DNA of 64,000 nt. Origin: Niveispirillum lacus. GTDB taxonomy: Bacteria; Pseudomonadota; Alphaproteobacteria; Azospirillales; Azospirillaceae. The DNA is taken from NCBI RefSeq assembly GCF_002251795.1, contig NZ_NOXU01000026.1:1-64000 (forward strand), in the 5' to 3' direction. A program made the position numbers and the translations under genes. Every line of letters begins with the position of its first letter. Position 1 is the first letter of the stretch. Shown in pieces: positions 55,478-64,000 of the stretch. Under the pieces are notes generated by a model that saw only the letters and a list, made by a program, of their open reading frames with translations, was not told the DNA's origin and searched no databases.

Positions 55478-55852
55478 ATGACCCCGTTTGGTAGCCGTGT
55501 CCGTCAACTTCGCACTGAGAAGGGCGTCAGCCTGAAACAGATGGCGGATGAGCTTGAAATCTCTTCCGCCTATCTGTCGGCCCTGGAACATGGGCATAAG
55601 GGTTTGCCCTCGCCCATGTTGCTACGGCAGATCTGCACTTATTTCGGCCTGATCTGGGACGCGGCGGAGGAGTTGGAGCGTGTCGCCGCCTTGTCCGATC
55701 CCCGTGTCACGGTTGACACTGCGGGCCTGTCCCCCGACCATACGCTGGTGGCTAATCTGCTGGCCCGCGACATCGCCCGGCTGAGTCCGGGACAGCTCTC
55801 CGGCTTGTTGTGTGTCTTGGGGGCGCAAAGCACGGTCTTGACCGGGACCTGA
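55478..55852 (+). CDS. XRE-family transcriptional regulator
   Basis: A 124-residue protein with an N-terminal helix-turn-helix: FGSRVRQLRTEKGVSLKQMADELEISSAYLSALEHGHKG (about 4-42), where ISSAYLSALE is the recognition helix. The C-terminal part (LSPDHTLVANLLARDIARLSPGQLSGLL) is helical and does not match a sensor domain by eye. ATG 55478 is chosen; the reading frame extends to 55415 but the added residues are cysteine-rich and unlike the family. It precedes fur at 80 bp. The target is unknown. Confidence 0.85.
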   Translation: MTPFGSRVRQLRTEKGVSLKQMADELEISSAYLSALEHGHKGLPSPMLLRQICTYFGLIWDAAEELERVAALSDPRVTVDTAGLSPDHTLVANLLARDIARLSPGQLSGLLCVLGAQSTVLTGT

Positions 55853-55906
55853 GGCAGATTTATCGAATAGAAACGCCCAACCCCCCTCGCCATGGCACGC
55901 GGGATG

Positions 55907-55920
55907 GTCCATATGTGGAC
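55907..55920. promoter_or_regulatory. Inverted repeat before fur
   Basis: GTCCA-TATG-TGGAC (55907-55920) is a short palindrome 12 bp before the fur ATG 55933. It might be an operator for Fur or XRE, but it does not match a Fur box and could be chance. Confidence 0.3.
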
Positions 55921-55932
55921 GGATGATTTGCC

Positions 55933-56418
55933 ATGAGAACCGGATCGGAGACGACGGACATGCCATCCCGCCTCGAACAGCTTTGCGTCCAGAAGGGCCT
56001 GAAGATGACCGAACAGCGCCGCGTGATCAGCCGCGTGCTGTCGGACAGCCAAGATCACCCGGATGTGGAGCAGGTTTATCGGCGGGCTGTCGAAATTGAT
56101 CCCCATATCTCCATCGCCACCGTCTATCGCACCATGCGCCTGTTCGAGGAAGCCAACGTCATCGAACGGCTGGATTTCGGCGACGGCCGTGCCCGCTATG
56201 AAGAAGCGCGCGAGGAGCATCACCATCACCTGATCGATGTGCAGACCGGTGACGTGGTGGAGTTCTCCAGCGAGGAACTGGAGAAGATTAAGGAAAAGAT
56301 CGCCGACGAGTTGGGCTATCGCCTGATCGGCCACCGTCTTGAACTCTATGGTGTGCGTAAGGACCGTCCGATTATCGAACGGACCTATGTGCCGGGTGGC
56401 CACGGTTCCAAGGTTTGA
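55933..56418 (+). CDS. fur: Ferric uptake regulator family protein
   Basis: A 161-residue Fur-family regulator (152 if ATG 55960 is used). The winged-helix part has MTEQRRVISRVLSDSQDHPDVEQVYRRA and HISIATVYRTMRLFEE. The sensor region EEHHHHLIDVQTGDVVEFSSEELEKIKEKI contains the metal-binding histidines, and the C-x-x-C structural zinc motif of E. coli Fur is absent, as is usual for alphaproteobacterial Fur/Mur. In alphaproteobacteria such proteins control iron or manganese homeostasis. It begins the fur-small protein-hemW segment. ATG 55960 has GGAG upstream and is also plausible. Confidence 0.92.
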   Translation: MRTGSETTDMPSRLEQLCVQKGLKMTEQRRVISRVLSDSQDHPDVEQVYRRAVEIDPHISIATVYRTMRLFEEANVIERLDFGDGRARYEEAREEHHHHLIDVQTGDVVEFSSEELEKIKEKIADELGYRLIGHRLELYGVRKDRPIIERTYVPGGHGSKV

Positions 56419-56422
56419 TGTA

Positions 56423-56668
56423 ATGGGCCGGGACATTCCCAAGGAATATCTGGGCCAGCCCTGCGCCGACCACCCGGTGGCAGGCAGCGGTGATTGCTGC
56501 CGCTCTGCTGTCACCCGCGCCTATCGCGATCTGCGGTCGCGCGGGGTGCCCGATGCTTATTGCCTAGATGCCGCCCTGGCCGTGTATCAGTGGCACCACC
56601 CGGAGGCAGAGGGCGACACTGCCGCCGCCATCGTCGGGTCCTGGGTGACCACTGGCACATTGCACTGA
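56423..56668 (+). CDS. Small cysteine-containing protein of unknown function
   Basis: An 81-residue protein beginning MGRDIPKEYLGQPCADHPV 4 bp after fur. It has four cysteines (QPCADH, GDCCRS, DAYCLDA), with no signal peptide or membrane segment, and an alpha-helical middle. The tight spacing to fur and lack of a separate promoter indicate co-transcription. The cysteines could bind iron or zinc (inference only). I do not recognise a named family. Confidence 0.7.
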   Translation: MGRDIPKEYLGQPCADHPVAGSGDCCRSAVTRAYRDLRSRGVPDAYCLDAALAVYQWHHPEAEGDTAAAIVGSWVTTGTLH

Positions 56669-56725
56669 ACCAAGGTGGCCACCGGTCTTGACCGGCGCGG
56701 ATCGCCGATCAAGGACATTTGTGAC

Positions 56726-57892
56726 ATGATCAGTTCGCCCGATCCGGGTTTTGCGCTTTATGTGCATTGGCCGTTCTGCGCGTCCAAATGTCCCTATTGC
56801 GACTTCAATTCCCATGTCCGCGAAAAGGTCGATCAACCGCGCTGGGCCGAGGCCCTGCTGCGCGAACTGGATCATTTTGCGGACCTGACACCGGGCCGGA
56901 CCCTGACATCGGTGTTTTTCGGCGGCGGCACCCCTTCATTGATGCCACCTGCGACCGTGGAAGCCATCCTGAAACGTGCTGATGAACGCTGGGGATTACC
57001 CGCCGGTACAGAGGTCACGCTGGAGGCCAACCCCACCAGTGTCGAGGCGGATAAGTTCCGGGCCTTCCGGGCGGCCGGGGTCAACCGTGTCAGTCTGGGT
57101 ATCCAGGCACTGAATGAGGCTGATCTACAGGCCCTCGGCCGGCGGCATTCAGCGGCCGAGGCTTTGACGGCCATCGGTTTGGCCCGGTCGATCTTCCCGC
57201 GCTACAGCTTTGATCTGATCTATGCACGGCCCCAACAGACGGTTGCCGCCTGGCGGGATGAGCTTTCCCGTGCGCTGGACCATGCTGTCGGGCATTTGTC
57301 GCTCTATCAACTGACCATTGAAGAGGGAACGCAGTTCCACACCCTGCATGCGCGCGGTGACTTGATTCTGCCGGAAGAAGAGGTCCAGGGCGAGTTGTAT
57401 GCGACAACACAGGCAGTGCTGGAGAGTGCCGGTCTGCCTGCTTATGAAGTGTCGAACCATGCGCGCCCGGGACAGGAAAGCCGACACAATCTGACCTATT
57501 GGCGATATGGGGATTATGTCGGTATTGGGCCGGGCGCTCATGGGCGGTTGACCCTGCCCGGCCTGGGCAAGGTTGCGACCCGCACCCACCGGGCGCCGGA
57601 AATCTGGCTGGAACGCAGCTTGGCCACCGGTACGGGCGCCAAGCCTTTTGAAACGGTGGCAGCCGCAGACCGGCTCACCGAAATGCTGATGATGGGTCTG
57701 CGCCTGTCCGAAGGGGTGGCGCTGGACCGCGTCCTGGTGGAAACCGGGCGGCCGCTGTCCGACTGGATCGAGCCAGCGCGCATAGAGGGGCTGATCCGCC
57801 ACGGCATGGTGCGTTTGGACGGGGCCATCCTGTCCGCCACCAAGGACGGCCGGGAACGGCTGAACGCCGTGCTGTCCCGGCTTCTGGGATAG
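56726..57892 (+). CDS. hemW: HemW (HemN-like radical SAM protein)
   Basis: A 388-residue radical SAM protein, with CASKCPYC (CxxxCxxC, about 18-25) binding the [4Fe-4S] cluster. FFGGGTPSLM, LEANPTSVEADKFRAFRAAGVNRVSLGIQALN and the C-terminal YWRYGDYVGIGPGAHGR are HemW hallmarks. HemW is a haem chaperone and lacks the extra cysteine of HemN coproporphyrinogen oxidase. The sequence alone cannot show the haem function. ATG 56726 follows AAGGA; upstream residues are non-conserved. It is 57 bp after the small cysteine-containing protein. Confidence 0.93.
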   Translation: MISSPDPGFALYVHWPFCASKCPYCDFNSHVREKVDQPRWAEALLRELDHFADLTPGRTLTSVFFGGGTPSLMPPATVEAILKRADERWGLPAGTEVTLEANPTSVEADKFRAFRAAGVNRVSLGIQALNEADLQALGRRHSAAEALTAIGLARSIFPRYSFDLIYARPQQTVAAWRDELSRALDHAVGHLSLYQLTIEEGTQFHTLHARGDLILPEEEVQGELYATTQAVLESAGLPAYEVSNHARPGQESRHNLTYWRYGDYVGIGPGAHGRLTLPGLGKVATRTHRAPEIWLERSLATGTGAKPFETVAAADRLTEMLMMGLRLSEGVALDRVLVETGRPLSDWIEPARIEGLIRHGMVRLDGAILSATKDGRERLNAVLSRLLG

Positions 57893-57903
57893 CAGGCCAG
57901 AAC

Positions 57904-57923
57904 GCCTATCCTGCAGGATAGGC
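57904..57923. promoter_or_regulatory. Perfect 20-bp palindrome after hemW
   Basis: GCCTATCCTGCAGGATAGGC is a perfect 20-bp palindrome without spacer, 12 bp after the hemW stop. It has no T-run, so it is more like a protein-binding site than a terminator. It lies 245 bp before the chemoreceptor gene. Confidence 0.6.
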
Positions 57924-58167
57924 ACCAGAAGATGGCATAGTTAACAAACTGCGTTAATTTTGGGCAAATCTGCGCTGGGCGGATTGCCGTGACTGAACTC
58001 ATGTTCCCGGCTGCGATGTAAGGATGACGATCATAGTCCGAGATGCGGATCGGATGGTTTGACAGTGTCGAAGTTGAAGCGGTTTGATTTGCCTTACGAA
58101 CCAATATTCTTCGTTTTCCCTGGAAACCATTTCTTTGCCATCCGGAAATTATTTGGGGGGGAAACTA

Positions 58168-61113
58168 ATGCGTGACAATGGGCCTGTGACGAACCGTGAA
58201 GTGGAGATGACGGAGGGTGACCTGCTGGTGTCGAAAACGGATACCGGCGGTCGTATTACCTTTGTCAATGATGCCTTCATCGCTATCAGCGGCTTTTCCG
58301 AACAGGAACTGATCGGCGCGCCCCATAATGTCATCCGCCATCCCGACATGCCGAAGGAAGCGTTTGCTGACCTGTGGTCGACGGTCAAGGCGGGTCGGCC
58401 GTGGGAAGGGCTGGTTAAGAACCGTTGCAAGAATGGAGACCATTACTGGGTCCGGGCCAATGTGACGCCGGTGATCGAGGATGGGCAGCTTGCCGGGTAT
58501 ATCTCCATCCGCACCAAACCAGCGCGGGCCGATGTCGCAGCAGCCGAAGCCCATTATGCAGCCTTCCGCGCCGGTCGGGCGGGAAATGCCCGCATTCATC
58601 ATGGGATGGTCGAGAGTACAGGGCCTTTGGCAGCAGCCCGGCACTGGTTTAACTCTGTGCGTGGCCGGCTGGTCATGGTTTTCACCCTGATGCTGGTGCT
58701 GCAATTGCTCATTGGTGGTCTGGGGATGAAGGCCGTCGATGATGGTCACACCCGCATGGCCCACCTTAATGAGGAAGCGGTTGTGCATATGCGCCGGCTG
58801 AAGGTCGTGTCGGATGCTTATGCCGTGTCCATCGTTGATGCATCACACAAGGTCCGCAACGGCAACTTCACCTGGGATGAAGGGATCAAGTCCATCGAAA
58901 AGGCCCGTACGGATATTCGGCGGGAATGGGGTGATTTCGCGGGTTCCGACATGGACCCCGACGAAACGGACATGGTTGAAAAGGTCAAACCGCTGCTGGC
59001 GGCGGCGGATCAGACGGTCAACGACCTTCTGGCCGCGATGAGGGCAGAGGACCGCGCCGCCCTTGAGTCTTTGGTGAAAAACAAGCTGTATCAGACCATT
59101 GACCCCGTTGCCGACGTGATCAGCCGGCTGACAGAAATGCAGTTGGCCCATGGGCCGGAGGCATTGGAGGAAAGCGACAGGGCCCATAGCGCCCTGCTCT
59201 GGGGGCAGTCAATCATCGGTCTGCTGGGCCTGACGCTGACCATTGCCGCTGCCCTGTGGCTTTTGCTCACCATCCGACGCCCTATGGACGGGATGCGGCT
59301 TGCCTTCGACGCCATCGCTGCCAACCGGTTAGAACAGCCCATCGACATGCCCGCGGCACGGGAGTTCCGTGGTGCCTTTGCGCAGTTGCGTGCCACCCGC
59401 ACCAAGTTGGCCTTCGCACAGGAGCAGCAGCAGGTTGCGGCAGCCAAGTCACGGGCCGAAACCCGGATGCGACTGCTGGAAACCTGTGATGCCATTGAAA
59501 CGGATCTGATCGCCACCTGGCAGGGTGTCGAACAGAGTTGCCAGCGGGTGGTCGGCGGCATGAACCAGTTGGGTCAATCCATGGGGTCGGTGCGGGAGAA
59601 TGCGGTCCTGTTGGCATCCATCGCCGAACAGACCTCCGCCAATGCGCAGAATGTGGCCGCCGCAACCGAAGAGTTGGGCGCATCGGGTACCGAGATCGCC
59701 CGGCAGGCCAGCCTGTCCAGTCAGGTTGTCGCCCGTGCGGTGGCCAGTGCGCGCGACGCCCAGTCTGCGGTGTCACGCATGGCCGAAGCCACCGGGGAAA
59801 TCCGTGCCGTTGTTGGTCTTATCGCGGAAATTGCCGAACAGACCAATCTTCTGGCCTTGAATGCCACGATTGAGGCGGCGCGCGCCGGGGATGCCGGCAA
59901 AGGATTTGCCGTTGTCGCATCGGAAGTGAAAAGCCTGTCTAACCAGACGCGCAACGCCACCGAAGACATTGCCAAGCGCATTGAAGCGGTGCACAGCGCC
60001 GTTGACGGCTCTGTTGATGGCATCAATGCGGTGATCCGTGTTGTGGAAGAGATCAACCACACCGCCACCGCCACTGCCGCTGCGGTGGAAGAACAGTCTG
60101 CGGCCAGTGCCGAGATCGGCCGTAATGCCGAGGAGTCTGCCAGCGGTGCCTTGCAGGTTTCCGAAAGCGTATCGCGCATCAGTGGCGATATCGATCAGGC
60201 CAGAGTGGTTGCCAGCGATGTGGAGGGTCGGGTTGCGGATACGCAGCGGTCGGTGTCTGCCCTTCGTACCCGGCTGTTGACCACGTTGCGCCAGTCGGTG
60301 GCAGGTGATCGCCGCAGCCATGACCGCATCCCGACCGATCTGCCGGCCCATCTGGTCACCGGCGGCACCGATCTGTCCGTCACCGTGCTCGACCTGTCCA
60401 CAGATGGCGCCCTGCTGACCATGCCGGCTGCATTCCGGGCGGAACCCGGCGCACGGGCGCAACTGAAACTGCAGGAACTGGGCAGTATCGCCGCCCGGAT
60501 TGTCGGCGGCAGCGATTTGGGCCTGCACCTGAATTTTGAACCGCGCGCTGCTGACCAGGAAGCATTGCACAGCTTTGTTCAGCGTCTGATCAACGCGGAA
60601 TCGAAATTTATCCTGGCGGTACAGGAAAATGCCGCCAAACTGTCCACTTCGTTGGAACAGGCCCTGGCGGGCGGGCGGATCAGCGAAGATGATCTGTTCT
60701 CCACAGACATGCGGTTGGTACAGGGGTCCGATCCCGAACAGTTCATCGCGCCGTTCACGGCCCTGACCGATGAACTGTTTACCCCGATCCAGGAAGCCGT
60801 CCTGGCCTTGGACCCGGCTGTGCAATTCTGTGCGGCGGTGACCAATATCGGTTACCTGCCCACACATAACCGTAAATTCAGCGAGCCGCAGCGTCCGGGT
60901 GATCGTGACTGGAACATCGCGCACTGCCGTAACCGCCGCATCTTTGATGACCGGGCGGGTATGGCGGCCAGCCGTAACAGCCGGCCGTTCCTGATGCAGG
61001 CCTATACGCGTGATATGGGCAGCGGGGTGCTGGTGCGCCTGAAGGAAGTGGATGCGCCGATCATCGTGGTGGGCCGCCGCTGGGGAAATCTTCGGCTGGC
61101 CTATAAGAAATAG
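58168..61113 (+). CDS. Aer-type chemoreceptor with PAS, 4HB, HAMP, MA, PilZ and an extra C-terminal domain
   Basis: A 981-residue membrane receptor. The PAS domain (about 15-118) is strikingly like E. coli Aer: [18 protein letters not shown] and [12 protein letters not shown] keep Aer residues linked to FAD binding, so redox/energy sensing is likely. TM1 is at about 168-187, a helical periplasmic sensor follows, and TM2 is at about 345-368. The HAMP and signalling domain includes the tip [21 protein letters not shown] (about 553-573). Then comes a PilZ domain (712-805) with RSHDR and DLSTDG motifs. The last 170 residues hold a conserved module with [13 protein letters not shown] and [22 protein letters not shown] precedes ATG 58168. 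It is likely to integrate energy taxis with c-di-GMP. Confidence 0.93.
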   Translation: MRDNGPVTNREVEMTEGDLLVSKTDTGGRITFVNDAFIAISGFSEQELIGAPHNVIRHPDMPKEAFADLWSTVKAGRPWEGLVKNRCKNGDHYWVRANVTPVIEDGQLAGYISIRTKPARADVAAAEAHYAAFRAGRAGNARIHHGMVESTGPLAAARHWFNSVRGRLVMVFTLMLVLQLLIGGLGMKAVDDGHTRMAHLNEEAVVHMRRLKVVSDAYAVSIVDASHKVRNGNFTWDEGIKSIEKARTDIRREWGDFAGSDMDPDETDMVEKVKPLLAAADQTVNDLLAAMRAEDRAALESLVKNKLYQTIDPVADVISRLTEMQLAHGPEALEESDRAHSALLWGQSIIGLLGLTLTIAAALWLLLTIRRPMDGMRLAFDAIAANRLEQPIDMPAAREFRGAFAQLRATRTKLAFAQEQQQVAAAKSRAETRMRLLETCDAIETDLIATWQGVEQSCQRVVGGMNQLGQSMGSVRENAVLLASIAEQTSANAQNVAAATEELGASGTEIARQASLSSQVVARAVASARDAQSAVSRMAEATGEIRAVVGLIAEIAEQTNLLALNATIEAARAGDAGKGFAVVASEVKSLSNQTRNATEDIAKRIEAVHSAVDGSVDGINAVIRVVEEINHTATATAAAVEEQSAASAEIGRNAEESASGALQVSESVSRISGDIDQARVVASDVEGRVADTQRSVSALRTRLLTTLRQSVAGDRRSHDRIPTDLPAHLVTGGTDLSVTVLDLSTDGALLTMPAAFRAEPGARAQLKLQELGSIAARIVGGSDLGLHLNFEPRAADQEALHSFVQRLINAESKFILAVQENAAKLSTSLEQALAGGRISEDDLFSTDMRLVQGSDPEQFIAPFTALTDELFTPIQEAVLALDPAVQFCAAVTNIGYLPTHNRKFSEPQRPGDRDWNIAHCRNRRIFDDRAGMAASRNSRPFLMQAYTRDMGSGVLVRLKEVDAPIIVVGRRWGNLRLAYKK

Positions 61114-61127
61114 CCGCCCTGGGTCTG

Positions 61128-61157
61128 GCCCCTATGGACCCGGTCCATAGGGGCTTT
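61128..61157 (+). terminator. Terminator after the Aer-like receptor
   Basis: GCCCCTATGGAC (61128-61139) and GTCCATAGGGGC (61143-61154) form a perfect 12-bp stem with a 3-nt loop, followed by TTT. It is 14 nt after the receptor stop and separates it from the tRNA gene. Confidence 0.85.
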
Positions 61158-61196
61158 CCCGCCGCCACGAATGCCGCTATATGGGGGACGTGGTTG

Positions 61197-61273
61197 GCGT
61201 CCGTAGCTCATCAGGATAGAGCGCCGGTTTCCTAAACTGGAGGCAGCAGGTTCGAGTCCTGCCGGGCGCGCCA
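61197..61273 (+). tRNA. tRNA-Arg (anticodon CCT)
   Basis: The 77-nt cloverleaf has acceptor arms GCGTCCG (61197-61203) and CGGGCGC (61263-61269), with one G-U pair. The D arm is GCTC-ATCAGGATA-GAGC, and the anticodon stem CCGGT/ACTGG holds the loop TTCCTAA with anticodon CCT. The T arm is GCAGG-TTCGAGT-CCTGC, and the 3' CCA is encoded. It reads AGG. tRNA-Arg genes often serve as phage attachment sites, but no integrase follows here. Confidence 0.95.
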
Positions 61274-61307
61274 CATTTCAGCGCTAAGCCGCGACTGCCG
61301 TCAGCCG

Positions 61308-63197
61308 TTATCGCCGCCCGCCCCCCGCACGACGGGGCGCCGCGCCCCATCCCTGACGGCTATCTTCATCAAACAGTTCGGCCAACTTTTCCATCATGGT
61401 GCCACCCAACTGTTCGGCGTCAATGATGGTGACGGCACGGCGGTAATAGCGGGTCACATCGTGGCCGATACCGATGGCCACCAGTTCGACCGGGCTTCTT
61501 GTTTCGATCCAGTCAATGACGGCGCGCAGGTGCTTTTCCAGGTATGAGCCGTTATTGACCGACAGGGTGCTATCATCCACCGGCGCGCCGTCGCTGATCA
61601 CCATCAGGATGCGGCGCTGTTCGGGGCGGGCCAGCAGCCGTTGATGCGCCCACATCAGTGCTTCGCCGTCGATATTTTCCTTCAGGATACCTTCGCGCAG
61701 CATCAGGCCCAGATTGCGCCGCACCCGGCGCCAGGGCGCATCTGCGCCCTTGTAGATGATGTGACGCAGGTCGTTCAGGCGGCCTGGCTGCGGTGGTTTG
61801 CCGGCGGCGATCCAGCGTTCACGCGACTGCCCGCCTTTCCAGGCTCGTGTCGTAAAGCCCAGGATTTCCACCTTCACGCCACAGCGTTCCAGGGTGCGCG
61901 AGAGGATATCCGCACTCATCGCCGCGATGGAGATTGGGCGGCCGCGCATTGACCCGGAATTGTCGATCAGCAGCGTGACGACCGTGTCGCGGAAATCTGT
62001 TTCATTCTCCCGCTTGAACGAGAGGGGGACAGTGGGATTGATCACGACGCGGGCCAGACGCGCCGCGTCCAGCATGCCTTCTTCCAGGTCGAACTCCCAG
62101 GACCGCGTCTGTTTGGCCAGAAGCCGCCGCTGCAGCCGGTTGGCCAGTTTGGAGATGACGCCCTGAAGATTCTGCAATTGCTGGTCCAGCATCAGGCGCA
62201 GGCGGGTCAACTCATCCGGGTCGCACAGTTCGGCAGCGTCCACCACCTCATCAAAGGCAGTCGTAAAGGGCTTATAGGCGCCGGCGTCGGGTTCATTGCG
62301 GCTGCGTTCGGGACGGGGCTGCTGACTGGGATTGCCCGGTTCCTCCGATCCATCGCCTTCGCTCAGTTCGCCTTCTGCCTTTTCACCATCTTCGCCGTCG
62401 GCGGCTTCTTCGGACCGGCGCTGCTGTTGCTGCTGCTCCTGCATCTCCTGCGACTGGTCCTCGCCGGATTGCTGCTGGCCGCCCTGGCTGTCCATCTCCT
62501 TGTCGCTGTCGCCGGCATCGGGGCTTTCAGGGGCATTGTCCTGCTCCCCCTCGTCGCTGTCCGGTTCGGCGCCGACATCCATGTCCATATCGGACAGCAA
62601 CCGGCGGACCGCCTTGGCATAGGCGTCCTGGTCTTCCATGACCGCACCCAGCTTGCCCAGGCCTGTACCCAGTTTGTCGGCCACTTTCTGCCGCCACAGG
62701 TCCACGGCTGCCCGTGCGCTTTCCGGTGGGGCGGCCCCTGTCATGGCTTCGCGGGCCAACAGGCGCAGTACGTCGGGCACCGGTACCTGTTCCGGGTCGT
62801 GCAGGCGATCAAACCCCGCTTTGCGGTACTTCTCTTCCAAGCTGGCGGCCAGATTGCCGGCAACGCCGCGCATCTGGGTGGCCCCGATGGCTTCCACCCG
62901 CGCCTGTTCCAGCGCTTCGTAGGACAGGCGTGCCTGTTCACTGACCGGCATGCGGTTGGCGTGGATCGCGGCGTTATGATGACGCAGACGCAAGGCGGCG
63001 GCATCGGCCGATCCGCGAACATGCGCCAGTTCGCGCGGGTTCAGGTCACGCGGTGGCAGGGGGACCCGCACCCGCGCACCGGCCACACCTGCCGGTTCGG
63101 ACGAAAAGCCCACCACCAGATCCTTGCGATCCGCCAGGGCCCGCACGGTGGCGGTGGTGGCGCGCTTGAAGATCTCAACGGGGGATTCCTGGGTCAT
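61308..63197 (-). CDS. cobT: Cobaltochelatase subunit CobT
   Basis: A 629-residue vWA-domain protein, the CobT subunit of the ATP-dependent aerobic cobalt chelatase that inserts Co into hydrogenobyrinic acid a,c-diamide. The N-terminal region fits the CobT family ([31 protein letters not shown]). A long acidic, Gln/Glu/Ser-rich linker (about 215-300) follows, then the vWA domain with the MIDAS motif DNSGSM. The C-terminus is basic (GGGRR). CobS is usually encoded directly upstream, but in this window two small secreted proteins are found instead. Confidence 0.94.
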   Translation of the reverse strand: MTQESPVEIFKRATTATVRALADRKDLVVGFSSEPAGVAGARVRVPLPPRDLNPRELAHVRGSADAAALRLRHHNAAIHANRMPVSEQARLSYEALEQARVEAIGATQMRGVAGNLAASLEEKYRKAGFDRLHDPEQVPVPDVLRLLAREAMTGAAPPESARAAVDLWRQKVADKLGTGLGKLGAVMEDQDAYAKAVRRLLSDMDMDVGAEPDSDEGEQDNAPESPDAGDSDKEMDSQGGQQQSGEDQSQEMQEQQQQQRRSEEAADGEDGEKAEGELSEGDGSEEPGNPSQQPRPERSRNEPDAGAYKPFTTAFDEVVDAAELCDPDELTRLRLMLDQQLQNLQGVISKLANRLQRRLLAKQTRSWEFDLEEGMLDAARLARVVINPTVPLSFKRENETDFRDTVVTLLIDNSGSMRGRPISIAAMSADILSRTLERCGVKVEILGFTTRAWKGGQSRERWIAAGKPPQPGRLNDLRHIIYKGADAPWRRVRRNLGLMLREGILKENIDGEALMWAHQRLLARPEQRRILMVISDGAPVDDSTLSVNNGSYLEKHLRAVIDWIETRSPVELVAIGIGHDVTRYYRRAVTIIDAEQLGGTMMEKLAELFDEDSRQGWGAAPRRAGGGRR

Positions 63198-63325
63198 GAT
63201 CCATCACTGTTCCAACCGCCCGGTATGATTGGGCAATAACCCAGCATACCGGATGGCGGCGGCGGCGCCCATCCGTTTTGCCAGGGTCGCCTATCGCCCC
63301 TGGTCATGCGTCCGGAAATGACATG

Positions 63326-63604
63326 CTATTTGGGTGTCTTTGTCGCCATGTCGTTACGCTGCATCTGTTCGGTTTCAGCGCGCTGTTGGCGATAGAATTC
63401 GTCCCATTCCGCCTTTGTCCGGCAGACTTTCTTGGCGGCGAGACGGCTTCCTGTCTCTTTTTCCTTCTTGCAGATCTGCTTGTCTGCTTCGGTTGCAACA
63501 CTGGCCGCTGCCGGTGTCTGACTGTCCGATGATTGGGCGACGGCGCCGGGAACGCCCCCGGCTGCAAAGCCCGCGATGAGAAACATCACTGCAAAACCGC
63601 GCAT
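63326..63604 (-). CDS. Small secreted protein, paralogue A
   Basis: A 92-residue protein with a signal peptide (FAVMFLIAGFAAGGVPGAVA, cut near AVA). The mature part has two cysteines spaced C-x15-C in ICKKEKETGSRLAAKKVC, followed by RTKAEWDEFYRQQ; this small-secreted-protein pattern is common in alphaproteobacteria and unnamed. A disulfide in the periplasm is likely. The ribosome site GGGAGG is clear. A second copy lies upstream at the window edge, so the pair is a tandem duplication. Function is unknown. Confidence 0.8.
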   Translation of the reverse strand: MRGFAVMFLIAGFAAGGVPGAVAQSSDSQTPAAASVATEADKQICKKEKETGSRLAAKKVCRTKAEWDEFYRQQRAETEQMQRNDMATKTPK

Positions 63605-63760
63605 GTTATTCCTCCCTGTTTCTGGGGTCGGCAGGGTACAGGATCATGCCCCTGGGACCATCAGCATTTGGTTTATCGCATGACCAAGCCCAGAACCGTA
63701 ACCGGTTCTGGCAATCACACACCAAAGATAGCCCAGGCGGGTTCTGCGGTACGCAATGGG

Positions 63761-63820
63761 CAATGGCGGGGGGTGTCCCGCCCGCCATTGACAAAGGGCT
63801 GCCCCATCGGCCCGCCATTG
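63761..63820. repeat. Repeated CCCGCCATTG motif between the two small secreted-protein genes
   Basis: CAATGGCGGG (63761-63770) is the inverse of CCCGCCATTG at 63781-63790, forming a hairpin, and CCCGCCATTG occurs again directly at 63811-63820. It lies just after the stop of the edge-truncated paralogue on the minus strand and may serve as its terminator. Confidence 0.7.
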
Positions 63821-63832
63821 CGCCCCCGCAGT

Positions 63833-64000
63833 TCAGCCCTTGGGCGTTTTATTCGCCATGTCATTGCGCTGCATCTGTTCCGTTTCGGCCCGCTGCAAGC
63901 GATAGAATTCATCCCATTCAGCCTTGGTCCGGCACGTCTTCTTCTTAGCCAAGCGCGTGCCAGTCGGCTTTTCCGCCTTGCAGATTTCGCGTTCGGCGGC
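63833..64000 (-). CDS. Small secreted protein, paralogue B (partial)
   Basis: The last 55 codons of a gene that continues beyond the right edge. The visible protein reads EICKAEKPTGTRLAKKKTC and then RTKAEWDEFYRLQRAETEQ, matching paralogue A (63326-63604) at most positions, including the C-x15-C pair and the EQMQRNDMA end. Stop TGA is at 63835-63833. The signal peptide must be outside the window. Same orientation and spacing indicate a recent tandem duplication. Confidence 0.82.
   Translation of the reverse strand, partial: AAEREICKAEKPTGTRLAKKKTCRTKAEWDEFYRLQRAETEQMQRNDMANKTPKG

Noticed and set aside
57941-57957. TTAA...TTAA element before the chemoreceptor as a CtrA box
   Set aside because: The spacing between the two TTAA is nine bases, not the seven required by the CtrA consensus.
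59773-60924. Minus-strand frame through the Aer-like receptor
   Set aside because: The receptor frame contains continuous MA and PilZ motifs. The antisense protein shows no domain.
61197-61273. tRNA-Arg as an integration site for a mobile element
   Set aside because: No integrase, direct repeat of the tRNA 3' end or atypical genes follow within the window.
1-64000. CRISPR arrays, insertion sequences, phage genes, toxin-antitoxin pairs
   Set aside because: I found no repeat-spacer series, no transposase or integrase motifs, no terminal inverted repeats and no recognised toxin partner for the RHH or XRE proteins. Small or divergent systems could be missed by eye.

Overview
The window is a GC-rich, gene-dense piece of a bacterial chromosome. 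Gene content and order point to an alphaproteobacterium of the Rhodospirillales, most likely near Azospirillum or Niveispirillum (inference). The main evidence is the mnmE-mnmG-rsmG-parA-parB block, hemE beside the replication origin and a pyruvate phosphate dikinase regulator gene, an LptE of the alphaproteobacterial type, a CobT cobaltochelatase, a Fur without the CxxC zinc motif, and chemoreceptors carrying PAS and PilZ domains. I see no insertion sequence, prophage, CRISPR array or rRNA. One tRNA, tRNA-Arg(CCT), is present.

Layout. Positions 1-4.7 kb hold the end of etfA, 3-hydroxybutyryl-CoA dehydrogenase, and a cell-wall trio (L,D-transpeptidase, a DUF882/MepK-like protein and MepA). 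Positions 4.8-16 kb hold an ABC-F ATPase, ilvD, an MFS transporter, a soluble two-PAS chemoreceptor, exonuclease III, a membrane histidine kinase, an alpha/beta hydrolase and a glycosyltransferase. Positions 16-22 kb hold a DUF3576 lipoprotein, leuS, lptE, holA and a DJ-1/PfpI protein. Positions 22-29 kb hold two small minus-strand genes (ACT and SnoaL-like) and the probable operon DUF6489 - 2Fe-2S ferredoxin - mnmE - mnmG - rsmG - parA - parB, which contains two perfect parS sites. A third, one-mismatch site lies in gshB. Positions 29-42 kb hold mixed metabolism, glutathione synthetase, a TetR regulator, IHF beta, a nitroreductase, a Bax-like glucosaminidase and an NfuA-like protein.

Positions 41.6-48 kb form the origin region. 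A degenerate ferrochelatase-like gene and hemE run leftward, and PPDK regulator-maf-aroE-coaE-dnaQ run rightward. The roughly 430 bp between the two arms contains an AT-rich stretch and four clustered DnaA-box-like nonamers, so I assign it as the chromosomal oriC, matching the hemE-oriC arrangement known from Caulobacter. Positions 48-58 kb are accessory: a periplasmic nucleosidase, PCD, a small zincin, a ribbon-helix-helix regulator with a palindromic operator, a thioesterase with a near-consensus promoter, a pentapeptide-repeat/PilZ fusion followed by a DUF599 membrane protein, an Hsp70-like protein, a small unrecognised ORF, an XRE regulator, Fur, a small cysteine-containing protein and hemW. 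Positions 58-64 kb hold an Aer-type chemoreceptor with PilZ and extra C-terminal domains, the tRNA, cobT and two tandem paralogous small secreted proteins, the last one cut by the window edge.

The genes form several coherent units: replication and segregation (DnaA boxes, parABS, holA, dnaQ), cell-wall remodelling (Ldt, MepK-like, MepA, Bax-like), outer membrane assembly (lptE), tetrapyrrole metabolism (hemE, hemH-like, hemW, cobT, fur), and probable c-di-GMP-linked behaviour (two PilZ proteins). No single clearly new defence or mobile system is visible. The best candidates for undescribed biology are the pentapeptide-PilZ/DUF599 pair, the ferrochelatase-like protein lacking the catalytic histidine, the C-terminal module of the Aer-like receptor, and several palindromic regulatory sites.
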